Below, in pieces: positions 6,613 to 14,101 of a stretch of DNA of 16,843 nucleotides. The translations under genes and the position numbers were made by a program. Under the pieces are notes generated by a model, which was not told the DNA's origin, ran no database searches, and worked only from the letters and a program-made list of their open reading frames with translations. Positions within the stretch are counted from its first letter, which is position 1; each line of letters opens with the position of its first letter. The DNA comes from Ruminococcaceae bacterium UBA1320 (GTDB taxonomy: Bacteria > Bacillota > Clostridia > Oscillospirales > Ethanoligenentaceae). Location: assembly GCA_002306975.1 (NCBI GenBank), contig DBTI01000197.1, forward strand, positions 1 to 16,843. The letters run 5' to 3'.

Positions 6613-7719
6613 TTATGGGCGTTTCTCGCTGCTGTCTGTTTTGCTTGTCAGTTTTGATTTTATCTGTGACGGCGTGGGAATTGCCTTTTTCAAGTCGACT
6701 ATCTTTACGTCAAGCGCATCAAGCAGGAAAACAAAAACCGGAATGCCGACAAGCAGACCCCACACGCCGAAGAAATGGCTTGAAACGGTGAGAATCAGAA
6801 ATGTGAAGAAGACAGGCAGATTTGTTTTTTCCGACATAAGCTTTGGGTTGAGTATATAGGATTCAACCGCGTGGAGTATCGCAATCATAACGAGCACATA
6901 TACAACGCCTTTTAATCCACTTGTGCTGAAAGCGATAATGGAGAGCGGAACAAGTGAAATGAAAACACCGGCGACAGGCACGATGCCAAGCAGAAAAATC
7001 ATAACGCCAAGACCAAGAACACTGGGAAACTGCAAAATCCAAAGCATGATTACGGAAAGAATGCAGTTGATGAAAGAAATGAGAATCTGTGTCTGCAAAA
7101 CCTTGCCGAATGTGTTTGTAAATTTTACGCCGAAATATTTTACTTCTTCATAGAGCCACGAGAGTTTGCTTGTGCGAAACCCTCTGATAAAGGCAAAGAT
7201 ACGGCTTTTTTGAAGCATAAAAAACAAGCTGAGGATAATTGAAAGGAACAGATCCATGCTTATCGAGCCGATGTTGCCGATGAGCGAAACCAAAAACTTG
7301 CCGCCGTTTTCGGCGTAACTTTTGATATCAATATTGCTCAGCTGGCTTTTAATTCCGTCAAGAATAGCGTTTCCGGTAGGCTTTTCGCCCATCATTACTG
7401 TTACGGAGTTGGTAATCAGCGTTGACAGACCAACCGTCTGCGTCACAATCTGAGGAATGTAAATCCAAAGTAAAAGTACGAGCAGCGCGGTGACAAGGCA
7501 ATAAATAAAAACAATGATAAACGACCGGTTAACCGGAATGTATTTATGAATATGTTTGTATATGAATTTTTGTGCGGCATTGATCAAATATATGAAGATA
7601 AATGTTAACAGGAACAGAGTAATCATGCTTCGCATTAAATAAAGAACAAAACCGATAAGTGTGAGGATTAAGAGTCTTCGAACTATCGGTCTTTTTAAAA
7701 AAGCTATTATCGTGTCCAT
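6613..7719 (-). CDS. AI-2E/PerM-family transporter-like membrane protein
   Basis: A 368-residue polytopic membrane protein. Several strongly hydrophobic stretches are visible, including an N-terminal pair, a central pair around residues 55-85, and a C-terminal cluster with FGVWGLLVGIPVFVFLLDAL. This pattern and length (usual range about 340-380, about eight membrane segments) match the AI-2E transporter (formerly UPF0118/PerM) family, reported to include autoinducer-2 exporters and Na+/H+ antiporters. The substrate here is unknown. The far C-terminus is short, charged and likely cytoplasmic. An in-frame TTG start at 7734 is possible, but the ATG at 7719 has AAAGGG (7726-7731 on the plus strand) at 6-nt spacing and is preferred. 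The AAA ATPase gene ends 84 nt upstream on the same strand; a weak promoter in that gap suggests separate expression. Confidence 0.9.
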   Translation of the reverse strand: MDTIIAFLKRPIVRRLLILTLIGFVLYLMRSMITLFLLTFIFIYLINAAQKFIYKHIHKYIPVNRSFIIVFIYCLVTALLVLLLWIYIPQIVTQTVGLSTLITNSVTVMMGEKPTGNAILDGIKSQLSNIDIKSYAENGGKFLVSLIGNIGSISMDLFLSIILSLFFMLQKSRIFAFIRGFRTSKLSWLYEEVKYFGVKFTNTFGKVLQTQILISFINCILSVIMLWILQFPSVLGLGVMIFLLGIVPVAGVFISLVPLSIIAFSTSGLKGVVYVLVMIAILHAVESYILNPKLMSEKTNLPVFFTFLILTVSSHFFGVWGLLVGIPVFVFLLDALDVKIVDLKKAIPTPSQIKSKLTSKTDSSEKRP

Positions 7720-7762
7720 ACCCAACCCTTTCAACGTTATTTAAAAAACTGTGAATAATATT

Positions 7763-7791
7763 ATTATACAATAAAGTGGACACTTTTTAAA
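7763..7791 (-). promoter_or_regulatory. Possible promoter of the PerM-like gene
   Basis: On the minus strand, TATAAT (plus 7763-7768) is preceded at 17 nt by TTTAAA (plus 7786-7791). The -10 is perfect but the -35 is poor, in a very AT-rich stretch, so this is a weak call. Confidence 0.35.
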
Positions 7792-7803
7792 CGTAAAAAG
7801 AGT

Positions 7804-9195
7804 TTAAATCATCCAGTATGGTATAAAAAATATTCCATCCTCGTTTTTTAGGACATCTTTTGTAATCACCAGCGCTCTTTTTGCGTCATAGCTGCGCATA
7901 AAAGCGCGAACGTTTTTGACAATGCGGTCGGCATATTCACGCTGATAGCTGATAGCTACCGGCAACAGCGTGTCGCCAACGCTTATGATTAAATCTACGG
8001 ATCTGTTTCCGTCTTTCCAGAAGAAAACATCGCCGCCGTTTTCTGTGACATATTCACGCGCCATATAAAGGCAGGAAGTCGTAACATACGCGCCATAGTC
8101 GGCAGTTATGCCGGTGTTGCGTAAAAGAGCGTTGTGAACACCGGTGTCGCAGATATAAAGCCGCTTGTTTTTCCGAATAACGCGCCCCTCTAGACCGGAA
8201 GTGACGGAAAAATTCTCGCTGACTCCGGCAAAGCCGCTTTCACAGAGGGTTGTAATATAGCCGATTATTGTTGAGGTGTCAACATAGAGCGCGCGCCCGA
8301 CACTTCCAAACGACTGCTCAAGCGCTCCGTGCGCCGCGATTATATAAAGAAGCCTTTTTAACTTTTGGGGTGATTTTATAAAGTTTGCCGCCCCGACGTC
8401 GCGGTAAAGTGCGCGGTCGATAATGCTAAGCAGCGACGTTTGCCATTCTACGATCCCGGGTGCGGAAAAATAGGCAAGATATCCGCCTCCGAGCAGATAC
8501 TCGTCCATGATCTGCGTTTTAAACGGCTTGTAATCACTGAGCGCGTAGATATTCGCCGAAAGCTCGTCGTAATAACCTGACGGGTCGCCAAAAAGCGAAG
8601 CGCCCGGCAAAAGGCTTTTGAATCGAATAAGGTCAATGTCCAAAACACGCAGCGCTCCGTAAAATTCCGCAAACTGCGGCTGAGTAAGCGGCATGACCGA
8701 AATCTTTGACTGAGCGTCGTCCGGCAGCGCGTTGTTATTAGAATGTGTTTGAGCAATGATGAATTTTATATTGACGGCTTTTTGCCTGTAGTTGAGCAGA
8801 TAAATCTGCCAGTCGTCAATCAACTGAATGTCGTCTATAAGAATATAGACAGGCTCCTTGAAGGCAAACAGATTCTCGTGCAAAATATCTGTTGCATACA
8901 TTTCAAGAAGACTGCCGACAGAACGGTGCTCACCGAAAAGTGTCATTTCATCCCCGCCGAAAAAGATGACGCGCAGGGGTGAAATCTGCGATTTTATAAG
9001 ATGATTGACGGTATGATAAAGCAGCGAGGTTTTGCCAACCCCGGTTGGACCGACAATGTTGGTTATGAGGCCGTTGCCAAGGCTTTTAAGAATATCTGTA
9101 AACTCGCTGCGTATACGTTTATGAAGATAAATATGGTCGACCTCGCCGGTTTTCCACCATGTATTTATTTTTTGAAGGGCATAAACAGGATTCAT
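7804..9195 (-). CDS. AAA_14/DUF4143-like ATPase
   Basis: A 463-residue protein of the group that joins an N-terminal AAA ATPase to a DUF4143-like C-terminal part. Seen: Walker A GPTGVGKTS (about 49-57), Walker B YILIDDIQ (about 117-124), a winged-helix-like middle (about 285-345, ending near VRGLEGRVIRKN-like residues), and a C-terminal segment with the order of a PD-(D/E)XK fold (VDLIISVGDTLLPVAISYQ). The usual E-x-K is replaced by A-I-S, so nuclease activity is doubtful. The sensor-1 stretch typical of the family (TGSSS...GR) is also altered here (AQTHSNNNALPDD). Family roles are poorly established; no function is assigned. An in-frame TTG at 9225 exists, but the ATG at 9195 lies 6 nt after GGAGG and is preferred. 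It has its own promoter (9260-9288). Confidence 0.82.
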   Translation of the reverse strand: MNPVYALQKINTWWKTGEVDHIYLHKRIRSEFTDILKSLGNGLITNIVGPTGVGKTSLLYHTVNHLIKSQISPLRVIFFGGDEMTLFGEHRSVGSLLEMYATDILHENLFAFKEPVYILIDDIQLIDDWQIYLLNYRQKAVNIKFIIAQTHSNNNALPDDAQSKISVMPLTQPQFAEFYGALRVLDIDLIRFKSLLPGASLFGDPSGYYDELSANIYALSDYKPFKTQIMDEYLLGGGYLAYFSAPGIVEWQTSLLSIIDRALYRDVGAANFIKSPQKLKRLLYIIAAHGALEQSFGSVGRALYVDTSTIIGYITTLCESGFAGVSENFSVTSGLEGRVIRKNKRLYICDTGVHNALLRNTGITADYGAYVTTSCLYMAREYVTENGGDVFFWKDGNRSVDLIISVGDTLLPVAISYQREYADRIVKNVRAFMRSYDAKRALVITKDVLKNEDGIFFIPYWMI

Positions 9196-9259
9196 AGAAT
9201 GCCTCCAATAATGATACGGTGTCAAAACTTATCTGTCAGAAAAGCGAAATCACATTACA

Positions 9260-9288
9260 TTTATATCATATTTGTCGGATGCCGTCAA
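9260..9288 (-). promoter_or_regulatory. Promoter of the AAA ATPase gene
   Basis: On the minus strand, TTGACG (plus 9283-9288) and TATAAA (plus 9260-9265) are separated by 17 nt. Transcription would start near 9253, giving a leader of about 58 nt. An inverted repeat overlaps the -35 and spacer. Confidence 0.7.
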
Positions 9289-9296
9289 CAAATATG
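9267..9296. promoter_or_regulatory. Candidate operator: 9-bp inverted repeat over the AAA ATPase promoter
   Basis: CATATTTGT (9267-9275) and ACAAATATG (9288-9296) form a perfect inverted repeat with a 12-nt spacer. They cover the spacer and flank of the -35 of the leftward promoter. The position suits repressor binding; the regulator is unknown. Confidence 0.5.
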
Positions 9297-9716
9297 TAGA
9301 AATATGACGCTTATGTTACCTAATTGTAATATTAATTGTTTACTCGCATAAATAAAATAAAAAAAAGCTGGATTTTACCCATCAGTAAAAAAGCAAACAG
9401 ATAAACTCCGGAGACGGCACAAACACACAGTTGCATTAAAAAAATAGACAGCTTGTAGTTTGCATCCTACAAATCAGCCTTGTATTATCGCTTATGCAAT
9501 CTGAATCAGTCTAAACTTGTAATATCCAGTCGCTAAAAAGGAAGCTGTTTATCGCCTGAATAGTGTATCGGCCACATTCGCGCCGCTATGCTTAGTTTAA
9601 TAAAAAAATTACTTATTATTATCGCTTTATAAATTTAATCAGTGAAGCCTATCCGCGAGGTAAGGAAAGACACAAAAAATCCCTTCTATTCAGAGCGGTA
9701 AAAGTTTTAAAAACGC
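9297..9716. other. AT-rich intergenic stretch, no gene seen
   Basis: The 420 nt between the two divergent promoter regions contain no ORF with a plausible ribosome-binding site and no recognised RNA gene. The conserved SRP RNA core was looked for because of ffh and was not found. Only a small hairpin (TTGTAG/CTACAA, 9453-9472) stands out. Confidence 0.6.
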
Positions 9717-9745
9717 TTGACATTGGCTTTTTTATGCTTTATAAT
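9717..9745 (+). promoter_or_regulatory. Consensus promoter of the ylxM-ffh operon
   Basis: TTGACA (9717-9722) and TATAAT (9740-9745) with a 17-nt spacer are a full match to the vegetative consensus. The predicted start is near 9752, at the edge of the hairpin that follows. Confidence 0.92.
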
Positions 9746-9749
9746 AAGC

Positions 9750-9777
9750 AGATGTAAAGTCAATTTGCTTTACATCT
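9750..9777 (+). promoter_or_regulatory. 10-bp inverted repeat at the ylxM transcription start
   Basis: AGATGTAAAG (9750-9759) pairs perfectly with CTTTACATCT (9768-9777), 8-nt spacer. It starts 4 nt after the -10, so it could be an operator in DNA or a 5'-terminal stabilising hairpin in RNA. The ribosome-binding site begins 7 nt after it. Confidence 0.6.
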
Positions 9778-9798
9778 TGCGTAAGGAGGGTGCCGCCA

Positions 9799-10164
9799 AT
9801 GTATGAAAAAGACCTTTCGGTATCCCTTTTGGTGGATTTTTACGGAGAAATTTTAACCGAAAAACAGCGCGAAGTGATTAACCTGTATTATGACGAAGAT
9901 TTATCGCTTGCCGAGATCGCGGCAGAAGCGAAAATCACAAGACAGGGTGTTCGCGACAGCATCAAACGCGGCGAAGCAACGCTGCATGAGATGGAAGAGA
10001 AGCTCGGCCTTGCCGCCCGCTTTTCCAACCAAAAAACGACTGTCGAAAAAATAAGCCGCGCGGCGGCAAAAATACAGGATATCAATGCGCGTTTTCGTTA
10101 TTCGGGCGAGATAGGCGAGCTTGCGGCGCAGATTCAGCAAGACGCCGAATCTTTAAACGAATAA
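9799..10164 (+). CDS. ylxM: YlxM-family HTH protein linked to SRP
   Basis: A 121-residue protein with a sigma-70 region-4-like helix-turn-helix: LTEKQREVINLYYDEDLSLA followed by EIAAEAKITRQGVRDSIKRGE (about residues 18-59), then a charged, helical C-terminal tail slightly longer than in the Bacillus protein. YlxM proteins are almost always encoded next to ffh and have been linked to modulation of the signal recognition particle. DNA binding by this one is plausible but untested. A GTG at 9790 is in frame but touches AGGAGGG (9784-9790); the ATG at 9799 has 8-nt spacing and gives the usual MYEK start. First gene of the operon, 45 nt before ffh. Confidence 0.9.
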   Translation: MYEKDLSVSLLVDFYGEILTEKQREVINLYYDEDLSLAEIAAEAKITRQGVRDSIKRGEATLHEMEEKLGLAARFSNQKTTVEKISRAAAKIQDINARFRYSGEIGELAAQIQQDAESLNE

Positions 10165-10209
10165 ATCATATAGCGGGGGTTTATCCGCCGTTTTAGAGGA
10201 GGAGTTGCC

Positions 10210-11529
10210 GTGGCATTCGATGGCCTTGCCGACAAGCTGTCGGCAGCCTTCAAAAAGCTGCGTTCCAAAGGCAAACTGACTGAACAGGACGTTAAAGACG
10301 GCATGCGCGAGGTTCGCCTTGCCTTGCTTGAAGCCGACGTCAACTTTAAGGTTGCCAAGGATTTTACCGCAAAGGTCACCGAACGCGCCATAGGCGTCGA
10401 GGTGCTCGAGAGCCTTACTCCGGCTCAGCAGGTAATTAAAATAGTCAATGAAGAGCTCACCGCTTTAATGGGCGGCGAGCAGAGTAAAATCAGCATGGCA
10501 TCAAAGCCGCCCACAGTCATTTTGCTTTGCGGCCTTCAAGGCTCCGGTAAAACAACCCATGCGGCAAAGCTTGCGGCAATGTTCAAAAAGCAGGGAAGAC
10601 GCCCGTTGCTTGTCGCCTGCGACGTCTACCGTCCGGCTGCTATCAAGCAGCTTCAGGTTGTGGGCGAAAAGGTTGACACTCCGGTTTTTGAAATGGGCAC
10701 AGGCAATCCTGTAAAAATAGCAAAGGCTGCGGTTGCGCATGCAAAAGATCATGGCAGCGACATTGTAATTATAGATACAGCAGGACGACTGCATATCGAC
10801 ACCGAGCTTATGGACGAGCTTAAAAACATAAAAAAGCAGGTTGAGCCGAACGAAATTCTGCTTGTTGTTGACGCAATGACAGGTCAGGACGCGGTTAACG
10901 TGGCTTCCTCCTTTAACGAAGCGCTGGGCATAGACGGCGTTATCCTTACAAAGCTTGACGGCGATACCAGGGGCGGCGCGGCGCTTTCAGTCCGCGCGGT
11001 TACAGGCAAGCCGATAAAGCTTGTCGGTATGGGCGAAAAGCTCGATGAGCTTGAGCCGTTTTACCCAGATCGCATGGCGTCGCGCATACTGGGCATGGGC
11101 GACATGCTTACGCTTATCGATAAGGCGCAGGAGCAGTTTGATTCCAAAAAAGCCGCGGAAATGTCTAAAAAGATCAAATCCAACAGCTTTGATTTCAACG
11201 ATTTGCTTGATAATTTAAGGCAGATGCGCAAAATGGGTCCCTTAAAAAACATGCTTGAAATGATGCCCGGCGTTGGCAATCAGATAAAAGACGCTGATAT
11301 TGACGAGCGGCAGTTTTACCGCATCGAGTCTATCATTACGTCAATGACGCCAAAGGAACGCGCAAAGCCGGATTTAATCAATCCGTCGCGCAAACGGCGT
11401 ATCGCCACGGGCAGCGGCACAAGGGTTGAGGACGTAAACCGCCTGCTAAAGCAGATTGAGCAAATGCGCAAGATGATGAAGCAGATGGGCGGCGGCAAGA
11501 TGAAACACCGGCCGTTCCCGCATTTTTAA
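10210..11529 (+). CDS. ffh: Signal recognition particle GTPase Ffh (SRP54)
   Basis: The protein part of the signal recognition particle: it binds signal sequences on nascent chains and docks with FtsY for membrane targeting. Seen: an N-domain four-helix bundle (about 1-90); a G domain with P-loop GLQGSGKTT (about 108-116), DTAGR (about 189-193) and TKLDGDTRGG (about 247-256); and a methionine-rich M domain (about 300-430) containing the SRP-RNA-binding stretch NPSRKRRIATGSGTRVEDVN. The 439-residue length is normal. The GTG start at 10210 is preceded by AGAGGAGGAG and no better ATG exists. It follows ylxM. The SRP RNA gene and ftsY, its functional partners, are not in the window. Confidence 0.97.
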   Translation: MAFDGLADKLSAAFKKLRSKGKLTEQDVKDGMREVRLALLEADVNFKVAKDFTAKVTERAIGVEVLESLTPAQQVIKIVNEELTALMGGEQSKISMASKPPTVILLCGLQGSGKTTHAAKLAAMFKKQGRRPLLVACDVYRPAAIKQLQVVGEKVDTPVFEMGTGNPVKIAKAAVAHAKDHGSDIVIIDTAGRLHIDTELMDELKNIKKQVEPNEILLVVDAMTGQDAVNVASSFNEALGIDGVILTKLDGDTRGGAALSVRAVTGKPIKLVGMGEKLDELEPFYPDRMASRILGMGDMLTLIDKAQEQFDSKKAAEMSKKIKSNSFDFNDLLDNLRQMRKMGPLKNMLEMMPGVGNQIKDADIDERQFYRIESIITSMTPKERAKPDLINPSRKRRIATGSGTRVEDVNRLLKQIEQMRKMMKQMGGGKMKHRPFPHF

Positions 11530-11547
11530 CTAATTTTGATGTAAACT

Positions 11548-11570
11548 TGCAGCCGCCAAACAGCGGTGCA
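11548..11570 (+). promoter_or_regulatory. Small hairpin in the ffh-rpsP gap
   Basis: TGCA (11548-11551) plus CCGC (11553-11556) pair with GCGG (11563-11566) plus TGCA (11567-11570), leaving one bulged G. No T tract follows, so it is not a terminator. It could be a processing site. Confidence 0.35.
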
Positions 11571-11613
11571 TTATGGTTTATATAAAAGCACTAACGATGG
11601 GAGGTGAAATCAG

Positions 11614-11856
11614 ATGGCAGTAAAGATAAGACTTCGCCGTATGGGCAAGAAAAAGGCTCCTTTTTACCGCATTGTCGTTGCGGATTCAAGATATCCGAGC
11701 AATGGGCGTTTTATAGAGGAGATTGGTTATTACAACCCTCTTGAGAAACCGGCGGTTATCAAACTCGATGCTGAAAAGGCAAAGAAGTGGATCGAAAATG
11801 GCGCACAGCCAACCGAAACCGTGAAAGCGCTTTTGAAAAAAAGCGAAACGCTCTAA
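11614..11856 (+). CDS. rpsP: 30S ribosomal protein S16
   Basis: An 80-residue small-subunit protein, needed for 30S assembly. It matches S16 from the first residue: AVKIRLRRMGKKKAPFYRIV, then DSRYPSNGRFIEEIGYYNPL, and ends at the usual length with a short lysine-rich C-terminus. The ATG follows GGGAGGTG (about 11599-11606). It sits in its standard place after ffh and before khpA and rimM, with an 84-nt gap upstream. Nothing is missing or fused. Confidence 0.98.
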   Translation: MAVKIRLRRMGKKKAPFYRIVVADSRYPSNGRFIEEIGYYNPLEKPAVIKLDAEKAKKWIENGAQPTETVKALLKKSETL

Positions 11857-11872
11857 TTTATTACCGCTTTCC

Positions 11873-11903
11873 GTAAGGCAATGTCAAAAGGGCAGTGCCT
11901 TAC
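11873..11903 (+). promoter_or_regulatory. 8-bp hairpin in the rpsP-khpA gap
   Basis: GTAAGGCA (11873-11880) pairs with TGCCTTAC (11896-11903), 15-nt loop. No T tract follows. It may set the relative levels of rpsP and khpA or be a processing site. Confidence 0.4.
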
Positions 11904-11930
11904 AGAACAGGAATACGGAGGTGCTTTTTA

Positions 11931-12164
11931 ATGCAGGAATTATTGGTTGCCCTCGCAAGAGGACTTGTAGAAAATCCTGACGGCGTCACCGTTACCGCCG
12001 ACGAGCCGACTGAGGACGGAACGATTGTCTATCACCTTCACGTTGCTGAAGGCGATATGGGCAGGGTGATTGGCAAACAAGGCAGAATTGCCAAGGCAAT
12101 ACGCACGGTTATGCGTGCTGTTGCAAACCGCCAAAGTCAAAAAATCGCAGTCGAAATAGACTGA
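11931..12164 (+). CDS. khpA: KH-domain RNA-binding protein KhpA (YlqC)
   Basis: A 77-residue single-KH-domain protein. The GxxG loop is visible in GRVIGKQGRIAKAIRTVMRA (about residues 43-62; GKQG core), preceded by the beta strand region. KhpA binds RNA, in some Firmicutes with KhpB/Jag, and affects cell elongation and RNA metabolism. The family is usually encoded between rpsP and rimM, as here. The ATG at 11931 follows ACGGAGGTGC; upstream in-frame non-ATG starts overlap the intergenic hairpin and are rejected. A terminator-like hairpin lies directly after the gene. Confidence 0.95.
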   Translation: MQELLVALARGLVENPDGVTVTADEPTEDGTIVYHLHVAEGDMGRVIGKQGRIAKAIRTVMRAVANRQSQKIAVEID

Positions 12165-12179
12165 CGAACAAACATATTA

Positions 12180-12230
12180 GGGGAAAGTTCGAGTCTTTTT
12201 AAGGCGGCGGGCTTTCCCCAATTGTTTTTA
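12180..12230 (+). terminator. Terminator-like hairpin between khpA and rimM
   Basis: GGGGAAAG (12180-12187) pairs with CTTTCCCC (12212-12219); the tract AATTGTTTTTA follows. The 24-nt loop is long, so termination may be partial, splitting the operon into a ylxM-khpA part and a rimM-trmD part. Confidence 0.6.
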
Positions 12231-12254
12231 TGTAAAAAAGCAGATAACAGCGGT

Positions 12255-12260
12255 TATAAT
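12255..12260 (+). promoter_or_regulatory. Possible -10 element of rimM
   Basis: A perfect TATAAT lies 30 nt before the rimM ATG, just after the terminator-like hairpin. No good -35 is seen at 16-18 nt upstream, so this is tentative. Confidence 0.35.
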
Positions 12261-12290
12261 ACTGTTGATAAAATATAGGGGGCATAATAG

Positions 12291-12803
12291 ATGCAAAAGC
12301 GTTATCTTGAAGCGGGGCAGATTGTTAACACCCACGGATTAAAGGGTGAGGTCAGCGTCATGCCGTGGTGTGATTCACCCGAGTTTCTCATGGATTTTGA
12401 GGGATTTTATTTTGATGAGGGCGTTACTTTTATAAAAGCTGAATCCATCCGGTTAAATAAAAGCGTTGTAATCATGAAGTTTGAGGGCTCTGATGAAATC
12501 AATGACGCCATGAAGCTTGTAAAAAAAGTAATCTATATCGACCGCGAATGGATCGATTTGCCTGAAGGCTCCTATTTCGAGCAGGATCTTCTGGGGCTCA
12601 GCGTTGAGGACGCGGAAAGCGGACTGGTTTACGGCGTGCTTGGCGAAGTAGGCAGGACCGGCGCGAACGACATCTACCGTGTTGACAACGGCGGCAGCGA
12701 GGTCTGGATACCCGCAATCAAGGATGTTGTCAAATCTGTTGATGTTCAGGGCGGCAAGATGCTTATCACGCCTTTAAAAGGGCTGTTTGACGATGCGGAT
12801 TGA
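12291..12803 (+). CDS. rimM: 16S rRNA processing protein RimM
   Basis: A 170-residue ribosome maturation factor that acts on the 30S head, contacting S19. The N-terminal RimM barrel begins with the family signature (AGQIVNTHGLKGEVSV, about residues 7-22). The C-terminal PRC barrel contains SYFEQDLLGLSVED and ends with a WIPAIKDVV-type strand and TPLKGLFDDAD. The length is normal. The ATG follows AGGGGG (about 12277-12282) at 8-nt spacing. It overlaps trmD by 11 nt, indicating translational coupling. RimM and S16 work in the same assembly pathway, in agreement with the operon. Confidence 0.96.
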   Translation: MQKRYLEAGQIVNTHGLKGEVSVMPWCDSPEFLMDFEGFYFDEGVTFIKAESIRLNKSVVIMKFEGSDEINDAMKLVKKVIYIDREWIDLPEGSYFEQDLLGLSVEDAESGLVYGVLGEVGRTGANDIYRVDNGGSEVWIPAIKDVVKSVDVQGGKMLITPLKGLFDDAD

Positions 12804-13545
12804 TATAATGACGCTTTTCCCCGATATGTGCGAGGCAGTGCTTGGCGAAAGCATTATCGGCAGGGCAAGAAGCGCGAACCTTGTTGAAATTAACTGCCAC
12901 GATATCCGAAGTTACAGCAAAGACAAGCACCGCCATGTCGATGACTATACCTACGGGGGCGGCGCGGGCATGATTATGCAGCCGGGGCCGATTTTTGACT
13001 GCTTTGAGGACATTTGCGAAAAGTCAGGCACACGCCCCTATTGTATCTATATGTCGCCGCAGGGCAGGGTATTTGACCAAAGCATGACAGTAGAATTTTC
13101 GAAGCTGCCAAACCTTGCCATCCTCTGCGGTCATTATGAGGGTGTCGACGAGCGTATAATAGAAGAAATCGTCGACGAGGAGATTTCAATAGGCGATTTT
13201 GTGCTGACAGGCGGCGAACTGCCCGCACTTATGGTTGCCGACGCGGTGTCAAGGCTTTTGCCCGGTGTGCTTGCCGGTGAAGAGTCTTATAAAGATGAGA
13301 GCCATTTTTCAGGGCTTCTCGAATATCCGCAATATACCCGCCCGCCGCAGTTCCACGGGCGTGAAGTACCAGAACTGCTTTTGAGCGGCCATTCCGCGAA
13401 TATTGCAAAATGGCGCCGCAGACAATCGCTGCTCCGCACACTGAAACGCAGACCGGACATGCTGCCAAAAGCCGGATTGTCTCAGGGTGACATGAAGATT
13501 TTGGGCGAATTGTGCGCAGAGGAAAGCAAGAAAATCAAGGAATAA
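12793..13545 (+). CDS. trmD: tRNA (guanine37-N1)-methyltransferase TrmD
   Basis: A 250-residue SPOUT methyltransferase that uses S-adenosylmethionine to make m1G37 in tRNAs, preventing frameshifts. The trefoil-knot region is clear: LCGHYEGVDERI (about 111-122) and SIGDFVLTGGELPAL (about 132-146). The catalytic region DESHFSGLLEYPQYTRP (about 168-184) carries the expected Asp. An in-frame TTG at 12787 exists, but the ATG at 12793 gives the family start MRIDIMTLFP and lies inside the end of rimM. The operon usually continues with rplS (L19), which is not found here. Confidence 0.97.
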   Translation: MRIDIMTLFPDMCEAVLGESIIGRARSANLVEINCHDIRSYSKDKHRHVDDYTYGGGAGMIMQPGPIFDCFEDICEKSGTRPYCIYMSPQGRVFDQSMTVEFSKLPNLAILCGHYEGVDERIIEEIVDEEISIGDFVLTGGELPALMVADAVSRLLPGVLAGEESYKDESHFSGLLEYPQYTRPPQFHGREVPELLLSGHSANIAKWRRRQSLLRTLKRRPDMLPKAGLSQGDMKILGELCAEESKKIKE

Positions 13546-13663
13546 GCGCGAAGATAAGATATTTGTTATAATTTTACCGTAATGGTGAATGAAGGATATT
13601 AGTTTTGTTCAAAAATAATAATAAATGTGCACAAAAACACGCAAAATGATTAGCTTTTTATAG

Positions 13664-13699
13664 TTTATACATACGAAATGATTAAGGCGTATGTTTAAA
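13664..13699. promoter_or_regulatory. Inverted repeat upstream of HPr
   Basis: TTTATACATACG (13664-13675) and CGTATGTTTAAA (13688-13699) match at 11 of 12 positions around a 12-nt spacer. It lies about 40 nt before the HPr -10. It is a possible binding site in the 241-nt trmD-HPr gap; no clear trmD terminator was found there. Confidence 0.4.
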
Positions 13700-13738
13700 G
13701 GCAGGCCATGTTGTTGACTAAACCGCCGTAATTTAGTA

Positions 13739-13747
13739 TGCTATAAT
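13739..13747 (+). promoter_or_regulatory. Extended -10 promoter of HPr
   Basis: TGCTATAAT (13739-13747) combines a perfect -10 with the TGn extension. A TTGACT (13714-13719) lies 22 nt upstream, too far to act as a normal -35. The extended -10 may compensate. Confidence 0.65.
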
Positions 13748-13786
13748 AAAGCCGATGGACAATAGAACGTTTAGGAGCGATATTGA

Positions 13787-14050
13787 ATGTTAGTAAAAGA
13801 AATCGTCGTTCAAAATCAGGTGGGGTTACACGCAAGACCCGCTACTTTTTTTATTCAGAAGGCCAACGAGTTCAAATCTTCCATCTGGGTTGAAAAAGAA
13901 GAGCGCAGGGTAAATGCCAAGAGCCTGCTTGGTGTTTTGTCACTCGGGATAGTCGGAAATACCAAGATTCGCATAATTGCCGATGGTGCCGATGAAGAAG
14001 AAGCTATAGACAGTCTTGTAAAACTAGTACAATCCGGATTCGCTGTTTGA
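13787..14050 (+). CDS. ptsH: HPr-family phosphocarrier protein
   Basis: An 87-residue protein matching HPr, the phosphocarrier of the sugar phosphotransferase system. It has His15 in GLHARPA, the site phosphorylated by enzyme I, and Ser46 in NAKSLLGVLSLGI, the site used by HPr kinase in Firmicutes for catabolite control. The presence of His15 argues against Crh. It is soluble and of normal length. The ATG follows TTAGGAG. It has its own promoter and a strong terminator, and is not in a ptsHI operon, so it may act in regulation more than in sugar uptake, or serve enzyme I encoded elsewhere. Trp34 and the FFIQKANEF helix differ from classical HPr but keep the fold. Confidence 0.92.
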   Translation: MLVKEIVVQNQVGLHARPATFFIQKANEFKSSIWVEKEERRVNAKSLLGVLSLGIVGNTKIRIIADGADEEEAIDSLVKLVQSGFAV

Positions 14051-14101
14051 CAGTCGTTGTTTAAAATCAAACAAGTCTTGGACATTTAAATTAGATTTTT
14101 G

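Noticed and set aside
9297..9716. Possible SRP RNA or other small RNA gene beside ylxM-ffh
   Set aside because: The conserved SRP RNA core sequence was not found and no promoter-plus-terminator pair frames a transcript here.
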